43,689 nucleotides of DNA from a virus. The stretch's first letter is position 1. Each line of letters opens with the position of its first letter. Positions 28,408-36,471 of the stretch are shown piece after piece. Made by a program: the position numbers and the translations under genes. The DNA lies in the IMG/VR virus record IMGVR_UViG_3300035156_000356, positions 1-43,689 of that record. One strand, 5' to 3'. The notes under the pieces are model-generated. The model was given only the letters and a program-made list of their open reading frames with translations. It was not told the origin of the DNA and did not search any database.

Positions 28408-29583
28408 ATGGCCTATTCGCACGGCATTTCCGTTACCGAGACCAGCGCGGCCCAGCGCAGCCTGGTCACCGTCGCCACCGCCGTCATCGGCCTGCTCGCG
28501 ACCGCGCCCGATGCCGATGCGACCGTCTTCCCGCTCGACACGCCCGTCCTCATCACCGACCTGGACGCCGCGATCGGGAAGGCCGGTGTCGCCGGCACGC
28601 TCCACGGCGCGCTCCGCGCCATCGCCGATCAGGCGCGGCCGGTCCTGATCGTGATCCGCGTCGCCCCCGGTGCAGACGCCGCCGCCACGAACGCCAGCGT
28701 CATCGGCACCACGACGCCACAAGGGCTAAAGACGGGCATGCAGGCGCTGCTCGCGGCCGAGGGCCGGCTCGGCATCAAACCGCGCATCCTCGGCGCGCCT
28801 GGCCTCGACACGGCGGCGGTCACCACCGCGCTGACTGTGATCGCGAAGAAGCTGCGCGCGATGGTCTATGCCGCCGCGATCGGCGCCGACATCGCCGCCG
28901 CCATCACCTACCGCGGCGGCTTCGCGTCGCGCGAGCTGATGCTGCTCACCCCCGATTTCATCGCGTTCGATGCCGCCACCGGCGCCAACGCCACCAGTTT
29001 CGCCACCGCCCGCGCGATGGGCCTGCGCGCCGCGATCGATGCCGAGCAGGGCTGGAACAAGACGATCAGCAATGTCCCGGTCCTGGGCGTGCTGGGCACC
29101 ACCAAGGATATCCAGTTCGATATCCAGGATCCGGCGTGCGAGGCGAACCTGCTCAACGCCGCGCAGGTCTCGACCATCGTCCGCACTGGCGGCGGCTTCC
29201 GCATCTGGGGTCAGCGCACCTGCTCGGCCGACCCGCTGTTCGCGTTCGAAAGCGCGACCCGCACCGCCCAGGTGCTGCAGGATACGATCGCCGCCGGCAT
29301 GACCTGGGCGATCGACAAGCCGCTGCGGCCGAGCCTGGTGCGCGACATCGTCGAGATCATCAATGCGGAGCTGCGCCAGCTGCGCACCGCCGGGCTGATC
29401 CTGGGCGGGGAGGCGTGGTTCGACGTCGCCAAGAACCCGACGACGAGCCTGTCGGCCGGCAAGGTGACGATCGATTACGATTACACCCCGACGCCGCCGC
29501 TGGAATCGATGACGCTGATCCAGCGCATCACCGACAGCTATTTCGCCGATCTCGCCGCCGGCGTCGCCGCCAACGCCGCCTGA
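28408..29583 (+). CDS. FI: tail sheath protein (P2 gpFI family)
   Basis: FI forms the contractile sheath. The 391-residue protein starts MAYSHGISVTE, followed by the family block TVATAVIGLLATAPDADATVFPLDTPVLITD. It ends with the conserved sheath C-terminal domain (GLILGGEAWFDVAKNPTTSLSAGKVTIDYDYTPTPPLESMTLIQRITDSYF). Length matches P2 FI (396 residues). A GAAAGG Shine-Dalgarno sequence precedes the ATG. Confidence 0.97.
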   Translation: MAYSHGISVTETSAAQRSLVTVATAVIGLLATAPDADATVFPLDTPVLITDLDAAIGKAGVAGTLHGALRAIADQARPVLIVIRVAPGADAAATNASVIGTTTPQGLKTGMQALLAAEGRLGIKPRILGAPGLDTAAVTTALTVIAKKLRAMVYAAAIGADIAAAITYRGGFASRELMLLTPDFIAFDAATGANATSFATARAMGLRAAIDAEQGWNKTISNVPVLGVLGTTKDIQFDIQDPACEANLLNAAQVSTIVRTGGGFRIWGQRTCSADPLFAFESATRTAQVLQDTIAAGMTWAIDKPLRPSLVRDIVEIINAELRQLRTAGLILGGEAWFDVAKNPTTSLSAGKVTIDYDYTPTPPLESMTLIQRITDSYFADLAAGVAANAA

Positions 29584-29634
29584 TCGCGGCGCATCGCCTC
29601 TTAGCCCGCCCGATTCGACCGACAGGAGCCCCGC

Positions 29635-30141
29635 ATGGCCTTTCCGCGCAACATCAAGGACATCATGATCTTCAACGCCGGCGCTGCCTATGTCGGCGAT
29701 GCCATGGCGTTCACCCCGCCGAAGCTGGTCCGCAAGCTCGAAGATCATCGCTCGGGCGGCATGGACCGGCCGGTCAAGATCGACATGGGTGGCGAGGCGC
29801 TGGAATGCGAGATCGTCACCGCCAGCCCGATGCGCGATCTCTATGCGCAATATGGCGGCAGCATCTCCGGCCAGATGCTGCGCCTGGTCGGCACCTACCA
29901 GAATGACGATACGGGCGAGTTGGACGTGGTCGAGCATGTCGTGCGCGGTCGCACCGAGGAGCTGGACCCCGGCGAACAGAAGGTGGGCGAGAAGACCGAG
30001 CAGAAGACCAAGCTCGCGCTCGCCTACTACAAGATGATCTGGAACGGCGAGACGCTGATCGAGGTCGACGTCATCAACATGGTCGAGATCGTGAACGGCA
30101 TCGACCTTCTCGAGCAGCGGCGCAACGCGCTCGGCATCTGA
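29635..30141 (+). CDS. FII: major tail tube protein (P2 gpFII family)
   Basis: FII builds the inner tail tube. The 168-residue protein begins FPRNIKDIMIFNAGAAYVGDAMAFTPPKLVRKLEDHRSGGMDRPVKI, strongly typical of the family. It ends GETLIEVDVINMVEIVNGIDLLEQRRNALGI. An AGGAG sequence lies before the ATG. Confidence 0.96.
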   Translation: MAFPRNIKDIMIFNAGAAYVGDAMAFTPPKLVRKLEDHRSGGMDRPVKIDMGGEALECEIVTASPMRDLYAQYGGSISGQMLRLVGTYQNDDTGELDVVEHVVRGRTEELDPGEQKVGEKTEQKTKLALAYYKMIWNGETLIEVDVINMVEIVNGIDLLEQRRNALGI

Positions 30142-30197
30142 CCCCCGCTCGGCACCGGCCGGGCATCCCCTCCGCCTCCTAGATCGAAAGCCGTCCC

Positions 30198-30518
30198 ATG
30201 ACTGATACGTCCACCGTCGCCCTCGCCAGCTTCACGCTCGACTATGACATCAAGGTCGCCGACACCGTCGTCCACCAGGCTGGCACGACCGTAACGGTGC
30301 GGAAGCCCGGCGCCGGCGAGCTGCGCGGCTTGACCCTCGTCGCGCTAGGCCAGGGTGACTATGCGTCGCTCGAAACCATCGCGCCGCGCATTACATCGCC
30401 GATCCTGCACAAGCAGCACGTCGCCGCCATGGACCCGGCCGACCTGATGCAGTTCGGTAGCGAGGTCATCGATTTTTTGTTGCCGAAAGCCGCGAAGGCG
30501 GACTTCCCGACCGCGTAG
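30198..30518 (+). CDS. E: tail assembly chaperone E (P2 gpE family)
   Basis: The 106-residue E protein is the short product of the tail-chaperone pair that coats the tape measure during tail-tube assembly. It contains AGTTVTVRKPGAGELRGLTLV and ALETIAPRITSPIL-like segments, as in the family. Codons 92-94 (GAT TTT TTG) hold the slippery sequence for a -1 shift into E'. The zero frame ends at 30518. Confidence 0.9.
   Translation: MTDTSTVALASFTLDYDIKVADTVVHQAGTTVTVRKPGAGELRGLTLVALGQGDYASLETIAPRITSPILHKQHVAAMDPADLMQFGSEVIDFLLPKAAKADFPTA
30473..30479 (+). other. programmed -1 frameshift slippery site T-TTT-TTG
   Basis: In the E frame the codons are TTT TTG preceded by T, which is the heptamer used for the E to E+E' frameshift in P2. 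After slipping, the frame reads without a stop from GTT at 30479 through the ATG of E' at 30527 (48 bases, in phase) to 30643. The fusion would be 148 residues, against 142 for P2 E+E'. Confidence 0.9.
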
Positions 30519-30526
30519 AAGAGCCG

Positions 30527-30643
30527 ATGGCGGATCTGGCGATCGTCTTCCACTGGTCGCCGTCTGTCATGGATCAGATGAGCCTGCCCGAGCTGATGCA
30601 GTGGCGCGCGCGTGCCATCGCCCGCCATAATCTCGATCAGTAA
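30527..30643 (+). CDS. E': E' region: GpE-family C-terminal part of the E+E' fusion
   Basis: This 38-codon frame encodes LAIVFHWSPSVMDQMSLPELMQWRARAIAR, the GpE-family signature. It is expressed as the C-terminal part of E+E' by -1 frameshifting at 30473-30479, which adds 54 residues. Independent initiation at the ATG at 30527 is possible. The E+E' product recruits the tape measure protein, as established for P2 and lambda-type tails. Confidence 0.9.
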   Translation: MADLAIVFHWSPSVMDQMSLPELMQWRARAIARHNLDQ

Positions 30644-30652
30644 GGAACCGCC

Positions 30653-33430
30653 GTGGCCGATCGCAACCTGCGGATCCGCATGCTGCTCGAAGCGTCGGAC
30701 AAGTTCACCCGGCCGCTTCGCGATCTCGCCGGCGGCTCCACCAAGGCGGCCGCTTCGTTGAAGGCGATGCGCGATCGGCTCCAGGCTATCGACCGCGCAC
30801 AGAAGGATATTGCCGGCTTCCGCGAGCTGAAGGGCGGGCTGAAGACGTCGGAGGCCGCGCTCGATGCGGCGCGCACGCGGGTGACAGCGCTCGGCCGCGC
30901 GCTGGCGCAGACGGAGGCGCCGAGCCGTAAGCTGCGCGCCGAGTTCAACCAGGCCAAGCGCGAGGCCGCCGGCCTCGAGACGCAGCACCAGGCCAATACC
31001 CACCGGCTCGGCGAGCTGCGCGACCGGCTGCGCGCCACCGGCATTGCCACCACCGATCTCACCCGCCACGAACGCGAGTTGCGCCAGGAGGCCAGTCGGA
31101 CCAACCAGGAGCTGTCCGAACAGACCAGGCGCATGCAGACGCTGGCCGATCGCAGCCGTCGCCTGTCGACCGCACGGGCGGGCTTCGGCCGCAACATGAA
31201 CATCGCCACCGGCGCGCTCGCCTCCGGCGCCGCCGGCGTCGGGGCCGGCATTGCCGTGGCCCGCCCGGTCACCGGGTCGGTGCGCGAAGCAATGGCCTAC
31301 CAGTCGGTCATGACCGACATCGCCCAAAAGGCCAATCTGAGCCGCGAGGAAGCGCGCAAGATGGGCCTCGGCCTCATCGCCGCCGCCAAGGCCGCCAACC
31401 AGCTTCCCGACGCGCTCCAGGAAGGGGTCGACGTGCTGTCCGGTCTTGGGCTCGATCCGCGCAAGGCGGTCGCCATGATGAAGCCGATCGGCCGCGGCGC
31501 TACCGCTTACAAGGCGGAGATCCGCGATCTGTCGGCCGCCGCCTTTGCCGCCAACGACAATCTCAAGGTGCCGATCGCGCAAACCGCCAAGGTCATCGAC
31601 ATCATGGCCGCCGCCGGAAAATCCGGCGCGTTCGAGATCAAGGATATGGCCGGCCAGTTTCCGGCGCTCACCGCCGCCTATCAAGCGCTCGGCCAGACCG
31701 GCACGCGCGCGGTCGCGGACCTGGCGGCGGGCGCACAGATCGCGCGCAAGGGCGCCGGCGATGCCGCCACCGCCGGCAACAACCTGCTCAACCTGCTCAC
31801 CAAGATCGGGTCGAAGGAAACCAACCAGAACTTCGCGAAGTTCGGCATCGATCTTCCCGCCGCGTTGAAGAAGGCCGCGGCCGAGGGCAAAGCGCCGATC
31901 GAGGCCATCACGGAGCTGACCGACAAGGCGTTGAAGGGCGACCGCTCGAAGCTCTCCTATCTGTTCGGCGACGCGCAGGTCCAGGGCGCGCTTCGCCCGC
32001 TGCTCGAGAACCTGGCCGAGTTTCGCAGGATCCGCGACGACGCCATGAATGCGAAAGGCGTCACCGACACCGACTTTGCCGAACGGCTGAAGGACGGCGC
32101 CGAACAGGCCAAGCGCTACGAGATTGCGACCAGGGCACTCGGCCTCACCATGGGCTCGGTGCTGTTGCCCGCCGCGACCTCGCTGATGACCAAGGCGGCC
32201 GAGCTGGCGGACCGCTTCGGCGCCTGGGCGGACCGCAACCCGCGCGCCGCCAAGAGCATCGCCATCCTCGCCGCGGCGGTGGCCGGGCTGCTGTTCGTCT
32301 TCGGCGGCGCGGCCATCGCACTGGCGGCCGTCATGGCGCCGTTTGCCGCCCTGTCGTTCGTGGCGACGGCGCTCGGGGTCGGGCTGCTGCCCGTCGTCGG
32401 CATCGCCACCGCCGTCGTGGCGTCGATCGTGGCGCTCGGCGCCGCTGCCTACCTGATCTACAGCAATTGGGGCGCGATCGGCGGCTTCTTCGGCAACTTG
32501 TGGACCGGGATCCAGACCCGGTTCGCAACCGCCAGCGCGGCGGTCACCGGCGTCTTCCAGAACATGTGGAGCGGGGTAAAGGCAATCTTCTCGCTGAGCC
32601 TGCTCGATGTTTGGAAGGGGATCGCCTACTTCATCGGCTATGCGTTCGGCGCGCTCGTGCGCTTCGGCACCGCCACTTATGGTTGGTTGACCAGGACACT
32701 GCCTGGCCTGCTGGCATCCGGGTGGACCGCAGCCTGGAACATGCTCACTGGCGCCGTCACCGGGTCGTGGGCGTGGCTGACCACGCGGCTGCCGGCGATG
32801 CTGGTGAGCGGCTGGAACATGGCGATCAACGCGTTCAAGGGTGCGATGCGCGCGGCGTTCATCACCTTGCCGACGATGTTTTTCGACTTCGGTGTCATGA
32901 TCATCAAGGGCCTGTGGAACGGGATCAAGAGCGCGCCAGGGCGACTGTGGAACGCCGGCAAGGCGTTGGCGTCTTCGCTGTCCGGCGGGTTCAAGGACGG
33001 CGCGGCTATCCGCTCGCCCAGCCGTGTCTTCAGGGCGTTGGGCGGCCACGTCATGAACGGCCTGACCTTGGGCTTGGCCGGCGGCGAACGCGGACCGATC
33101 GACCGGATCAGGCGCCTGGCGCCCACCATGGCAGCCGCGCTGGCGCTACCAGCGGCCCCCGCCATGGCCACTGCAAAGGTCGCCATCGATGCCACCCCGC
33201 GCATGGCTCCTCGGGGTGCCGACCATAGCGAGGCCGGTTTCAGATCGAGCGGCCGAGGCGCCTCCCGTGCAGGGAGCTATGGCGGCGACACCTACAACAT
33301 CACAGTCCAGGCTGCTCCCGGCCAGGACGAACAGATGATCGTGCGGTTGCTCGAACAGGCGCTTCGCAAGATCGAGCGGGACAAGGCCGCCCGCGCCCGC
33401 TCGACCTACGCCGACTCCCAGGACGGATAA
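30653..33430 (+). CDS. T: tape measure protein T (P2 gpT family)
   Basis: The 925-residue protein sets tail length. It starts at a GTG preceded by AAGGA and the E' stop. The first 180 residues are coiled coil (FTRPLRDLAGGSTKAAASLKAMRDRLQAIDRAQ). A phage-tail tape-measure domain follows (MAYQSVMTDIAQKANLSREEARKMG, AFAANDNLKVPIAQTAKVIDIMAAAGKSGAFEIKDMAGQFPAL). Hydrophobic stretches at about 540-610 are typical of segments that enter the host membrane. The C-terminus has SPSRVFRALGGHVMNGLTLGL, common in this family. Confidence 0.95.
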   Translation: MADRNLRIRMLLEASDKFTRPLRDLAGGSTKAAASLKAMRDRLQAIDRAQKDIAGFRELKGGLKTSEAALDAARTRVTALGRALAQTEAPSRKLRAEFNQAKREAAGLETQHQANTHRLGELRDRLRATGIATTDLTRHERELRQEASRTNQELSEQTRRMQTLADRSRRLSTARAGFGRNMNIATGALASGAAGVGAGIAVARPVTGSVREAMAYQSVMTDIAQKANLSREEARKMGLGLIAAAKAANQLPDALQEGVDVLSGLGLDPRKAVAMMKPIGRGATAYKAEIRDLSAAAFAANDNLKVPIAQTAKVIDIMAAAGKSGAFEIKDMAGQFPALTAAYQALGQTGTRAVADLAAGAQIARKGAGDAATAGNNLLNLLTKIGSKETNQNFAKFGIDLPAALKKAAAEGKAPIEAITELTDKALKGDRSKLSYLFGDAQVQGALRPLLENLAEFRRIRDDAMNAKGVTDTDFAERLKDGAEQAKRYEIATRALGLTMGSVLLPAATSLMTKAAELADRFGAWADRNPRAAKSIAILAAAVAGLLFVFGGAAIALAAVMAPFAALSFVATALGVGLLPVVGIATAVVASIVALGAAAYLIYSNWGAIGGFFGNLWTGIQTRFATASAAVTGVFQNMWSGVKAIFSLSLLDVWKGIAYFIGYAFGALVRFGTATYGWLTRTLPGLLASGWTAAWNMLTGAVTGSWAWLTTRLPAMLVSGWNMAINAFKGAMRAAFITLPTMFFDFGVMIIKGLWNGIKSAPGRLWNAGKALASSLSGGFKDGAAIRSPSRVFRALGGHVMNGLTLGLAGGERGPIDRIRRLAPTMAAALALPAAPAMATAKVAIDATPRMAPRGADHSEAGFRSSGRGASRAGSYGGDTYNITVQAAPGQDEQMIVRLLEQALRKIERDKAARARSTYADSQDG

Positions 33431-33436
33431 TTCACC

Positions 33437-33862
33437 ATGATGATGTCGCTCGGCCTGTTCCTCTTCAGCCTCCCAACGCTCGCCTATCAGGAGCTGCAAC
33501 GCCGCACCGATTACCGCCACGCGCAGCAGGCCCGCGTCGGTGCGCGCGACGCCTCGCAATTCCTCGGGGTCGGCGACGAGACCATTGCGCTCAATGGGTC
33601 CGCCATCGCCGAGCTGCAGGATGGACAGGCGTCGCTTGACCAGCTGCGCGACATGGGGGCCAGCGGCGAGGCATGGTCGCTGGTCGACGGCTCCGGCCGA
33701 GCGTACGGCGCCTATGTCATCACCGGCCTGGACGAACGCCACCGCGAGTTCCATGCCGACGGCACCGCGCGCCAGATCGACTTCGGCATCGATCTCCGCC
33801 GCGTCGACGACAGCGCCGCCACGGCGGAACCGCTGGGCATTGCCAGCTTCGGTCTGTTCTGA
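33437..33862 (+). CDS. U: tail protein U (P2 gpU family)
   Basis: The 141-residue protein belongs to the U family of tail tip/tube-baseplate connectors. Visible features are LGLFLFSLPTLAYQELQRRTDYRHAQQARVG, the PSxxFLGVGDETI-like segment (ASQFLGVGDETIALNG), and LDERHREFHADGTARQIDFGIDLRRVD. Its stop overlaps the D start (TGATG). Confidence 0.94.
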   Translation: MMMSLGLFLFSLPTLAYQELQRRTDYRHAQQARVGARDASQFLGVGDETIALNGSAIAELQDGQASLDQLRDMGASGEAWSLVDGSGRAYGAYVITGLDERHREFHADGTARQIDFGIDLRRVDDSAATAEPLGIASFGLF

Positions 33863-34875
33863 TGGGGCAGACGTCGTTCGTCGCCAACGTCGCCGCCTTC
33901 CGCGTCCTGCTCGACGGCACCGACCTGACCGCCCGCTTCGCCCCGCGCCTGGTGTCATTGACGCTGACCGAGAAACGCGGCGACGAAGCCGATCAGCTCG
34001 ACGTCGTCATCGACGACAGCGACGGGCGCATGGCGCTCCCGCGCGCCGGCGCGCGACTGTCGGTCGCGCTCGGCTGGGCGAGCGGCAGTCAGGTGCAACC
34101 CGGGTTGATCGACAAGGGCAGCTTTGTCGTCGACGAGGTCGCCCATGATGGCCCGCCCGACCGCATCACGATCCGCGCGCGCGCCGCCGACTTCACCAGC
34201 GCCGGCCGCGCACGCCGCGAACAGAGCTGGCGCGCCACCACGCTCGGCGCGATCGTCACCGAAATCGCATAGCGCCAGGCGCTCGAGCCGCATGTCGCGC
34301 CGGCGCTGGCGTCGATCCCGGTGCCGTATCTGGCGCAAAGCCGCGAAGGCGATTTGGCGCTACTCAAGCGGCTCGGCCGGGAGCATGACGCCGTGGCCAC
34401 GATCAAGGCGGGGCGGCTGATCTTCGCGGCGATCGGCGCGGGCGTCACCGCGTCCGGCCGGACGATCCCCACCGCCACCTTCCGCCGACAGGACGGCGAC
34501 CAGCACAGCTACACCGTCGAAAAGCGCGACGAGGCCAGCGGAGTCACCGCCGACTGGCACGATCGCGCCACTGCGAAAAAGCAGAGCGTGACCGCAGGAA
34601 CGGAGGGCAAGACACGCAAGCTGGCCAAGGTCTATGCGAGCGAGGATGCCGCCAAGAAAGCCGCCTCGGCCGAGCTGGGCCGCGCCGCCCGCGCGCCGCG
34701 CAAGCTGACTCTTGCGCCGGCGCTCGGCCGGCCGGATCTGCACCCCGAACAGCGCCTGAAGGTGACGGGATTCAAGAGCGAGATCGATGCCGCCTCATGG
34801 CTAATCGCGGAGGTGACGCATACGCTGGACGGCAACGGCGGGTTGAGCAGCACGCTTTCGCTGGAAGCCGCCTGA
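33862..34875 (+). pseudogene. D: late control/tail protein D interrupted by an amber codon
   Basis: D is a gp27-like hub protein needed for tail assembly. The reading frame is intact from 33862 to 34875 except for a single in-frame TAG at 34270-34272 (codon 137), in ...TEIA-stop-RQALEPHVAP. The upstream part holds the D N-terminus (FRVLLDGTDLTARFAPRLVSLTLTEKRGDEADQLDVVIDDSDG). The downstream part holds the remainder (PYLAQSREGDLALLKRLGREHDAVATIKAGRLIF, LHPEQRLKVTGFKSEIDAASWLIAEVTHTLDG). Together they make the 337-residue length of the family. One base change from CAG, GAG or AAG would explain it. A sequencing error or amber suppression is also possible. Confidence 0.88.
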
Positions 34876-35151
34876 TCACGCCGCTGTGCGGTGCAACGCC
34901 GCCGCCGCCATCTCCGGTTCGCGATCGATCACCACCAGATAGGACCGGACCGCCGGGGGCGGCATCGTCCTGCCGATCTCATACTGCCGGATATTGGCGA
35001 CCGGGATCCCGTATCGCTCGGCGAACGCATCCTGCGAAAGCCCCAGCCGGTTGCGCAGCTTGCGGATCGTCCGCCCCATCTGCGCCCGCTCGACCGCCGC
35101 CGCGTCGACGGCGAAGTCCTCCGGATCGTTCGGATCGGCCTCAATGGCCAT
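34876..35151 (-). CDS. XRE-type HTH antitoxin partner of BrnT
   Basis: The 91-residue protein has an N-terminal acidic region and an HTH at about 27-80 (MGRTIRKLRNRLGLSQDAFAERYGIPVANIRQYEIGRTMPP) of the HigA/XRE type. Its start lies inside the end of the BrnT gene, so the two are translationally coupled. It neutralises the toxin and represses the operon by inference. Usual BrnA antitoxins have a ribbon-helix-helix fold, so this is a different partner. Its stop abuts the convergent D stop without a gap (TGATCA). A GTG at 35169 is an alternative start. Confidence 0.85.
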   Translation of the reverse strand: MAIEADPNDPEDFAVDAAAVERAQMGRTIRKLRNRLGLSQDAFAERYGIPVANIRQYEIGRTMPPPAVRSYLVVIDREPEMAAAALHRTAA

Positions 35152-35410
35152 GATAGGCTCTTTCTTCACCAGCGTTGCTCCTGCGCACCGAAATGAACCG
35201 GACGACCGCACCGCGCATGACATGCACGCCGGTGTGAAGCCGCCCGTTCACCAGACCCACCACCTTGTAACGATCCTCGCCATCCTCGGGGCGGACGGTC
35301 GCGATCACCAGATGATCCGCATCGTCGAAGATCGCCGCGCCCAGCGCCAGCGGGACGCCGTGGCGCTCCCGGTTGATCGCATCCTTGGCGGGGTCGAACT
35401 CGATCTGCAT
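35141..35410 (-). CDS. brnT: BrnT-family toxin (RelE-like ribonuclease)
   Basis: The 89-residue protein starts with the family signature QIEFDPAKDAINRERHGV and contains GEDRYKVVGLVNGRL and a C-terminal RFISVRRSNAGEERAY. These are the usual BrnT landmarks. BrnT toxins are RNases with a RelE-like fold that stop translation. An ATG at 35410 was preferred over GTG 35416 because it starts the family consensus. An operator and promoter directly upstream suggest standard autoregulation. It would stabilise the prophage or act in phage defence. Confidence 0.9.
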   Translation of the reverse strand: MQIEFDPAKDAINRERHGVPLALGAAIFDDADHLVIATVRPEDGEDRYKVVGLVNGRLHTGVHVMRGAVVRFISVRRSNAGEERAYHGH

Positions 35411-35416
35411 GGCCAC

Positions 35417-35445
35417 ACTATGTGTGATTTACATAGTCACGTCAA
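35417..35445 (-). promoter_or_regulatory. brnT promoter with overlapping palindromic operator
   Basis: Read leftward, a -35 TTGACG (35440-35445) and a -10 CATAGT (35417-35422) are 17 bp apart. The palindrome ACTATGT-N7-ACATAGT (35417-35437) covers the spacer and the -10. A bound antitoxin complex would block the promoter. The palindrome is perfect in its 7-bp arms. Confidence 0.78.
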
Positions 35446-35577
35446 GCCGGAACCGCGAACACCCAGCATTGCTTGGATCGCCGCGTCACGCCATTGCTTG
35501 TCCCCAATGAACCGGGGGTTAGATATCCTGCACCGGCGTCACTGGCCACTGATCGTGGTCGGGAACCATCCTCAGTA

Positions 35578-36462
35578 TCATGGAAGCGCCGTCCAACCCG
35601 CGACGCTCAATGAAGCCACGTCATCGTCGCCGATCGGGCTCATGTCATAACCCTGCGATCCTGCACCACGATACCACTCATAATTTACCCGCTTGAACCG
35701 CAGCAGGGAGGCTGTTTCTTCGAAGGTATCTTGAACCGACTTGATATTGCGATTGGCAGCGAACAGGCCCCCCGTGAACCGCATCGTGTTGAACCCCGCA
35801 CCGAGTGTAGCAACATCGATATCACTCTCCCAAAGCGCTTTATCCAAGACGGGCCCCTCCGCCTTGCGCAGCGCAGGAAACAGCCGCTTCTGCACGCCGG
35901 CAAGCAATGATTTGAAAGTTTGCCGCTCCGCCTCATCGGAGCCAATAAGAGCCATGTCCGAGCCGTCCGCGTACACCTTTGCCCAGGCCCCGATCGCAGC
36001 CAATTGCAGCTGAATCATCTCTTTGCTCGCAATCTCTTCCTTGAGCGGAAGCTCATATTTGCGCAGCGACGCGATCTCGCGCCGAAGTTGCGCAAGATAG
36101 GCTTCCTTCTGAGGCGAGACTATCGGGACGCTGACCTTCGCCACCGGCACCGCAGGCGCCTTCCCACGTTCCGCCATAGCGATCTGAGAAGTCGTTCCGG
36201 TAATGGGCAAATCAGGACGTTTGGCCATTGCCCCGATCGTCAGAAAGCCAGCAAAGCCGGAAATGAAGCCAACGGTGACGGCCCATTTCCGTGGCAAGCC
36301 GTATCGCGCCAGCCCGGGACGCAAGGGTGGCGCGGCCATAGCTGCAGAAAGTAGCAGAAGCACAACAGCCAGGATCATGCGGTCGGACGCCGCGCCAATC
36401 GCTAGCAGAAGGGCTAACGCCACCCAAAGCCAACCTGCAGCCCGTCCCACTCTCGATAGCAT
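35578..36462 (-). CDS. membrane protein co-expressed with the repressor
   Basis: The 294-residue protein has three N-terminal hydrophobic segments (GWLWVALALLLAIGAA, MILAVVLLLLSAAMAAP and WAVTVGFISGFAGFLTIGAM). A linker and a charged coiled coil follow at about 115-150 (QKEAYLAQLRREIASLRKYELPLKEEIASKEM), then a soluble C-terminal domain with Phe, Trp and Tyr (NYEWYRGAGSQGYDMSPIGDDD). Its GGGGA Shine-Dalgarno sequence overlaps the stop of the repressor gene, so it should be made in the lysogen. I do not recognise a family. Superinfection exclusion is a reasonable hypothesis from context. Confidence 0.72.
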   Translation of the reverse strand: MLSRVGRAAGWLWVALALLLAIGAASDRMILAVVLLLLSAAMAAPPLRPGLARYGLPRKWAVTVGFISGFAGFLTIGAMAKRPDLPITGTTSQIAMAERGKAPAVPVAKVSVPIVSPQKEAYLAQLRREIASLRKYELPLKEEIASKEMIQLQLAAIGAWAKVYADGSDMALIGSDEAERQTFKSLLAGVQKRLFPALRKAEGPVLDKALWESDIDVATLGAGFNTMRFTGGLFAANRNIKSVQDTFEETASLLRFKRVNYEWYRGAGSQGYDMSPIGDDDVASLSVAGWTALP

Positions 36463-36471
36463 AAATTTCCC

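Noticed and set aside
30359-33049. 896-codon open frame on the minus strand opposite the tape measure gene
   Set aside because: It has shadow composition, no family-like motifs and sits entirely opposite a secure tape measure protein.
35446-35577. Short reverse frame ending FIGDKQWRDAAIQAMLGV upstream of brnT considered as a gene
   Set aside because: It is only about 28 codons long with no start codon or Shine-Dalgarno sequence. It could be a gene remnant but cannot be supported.
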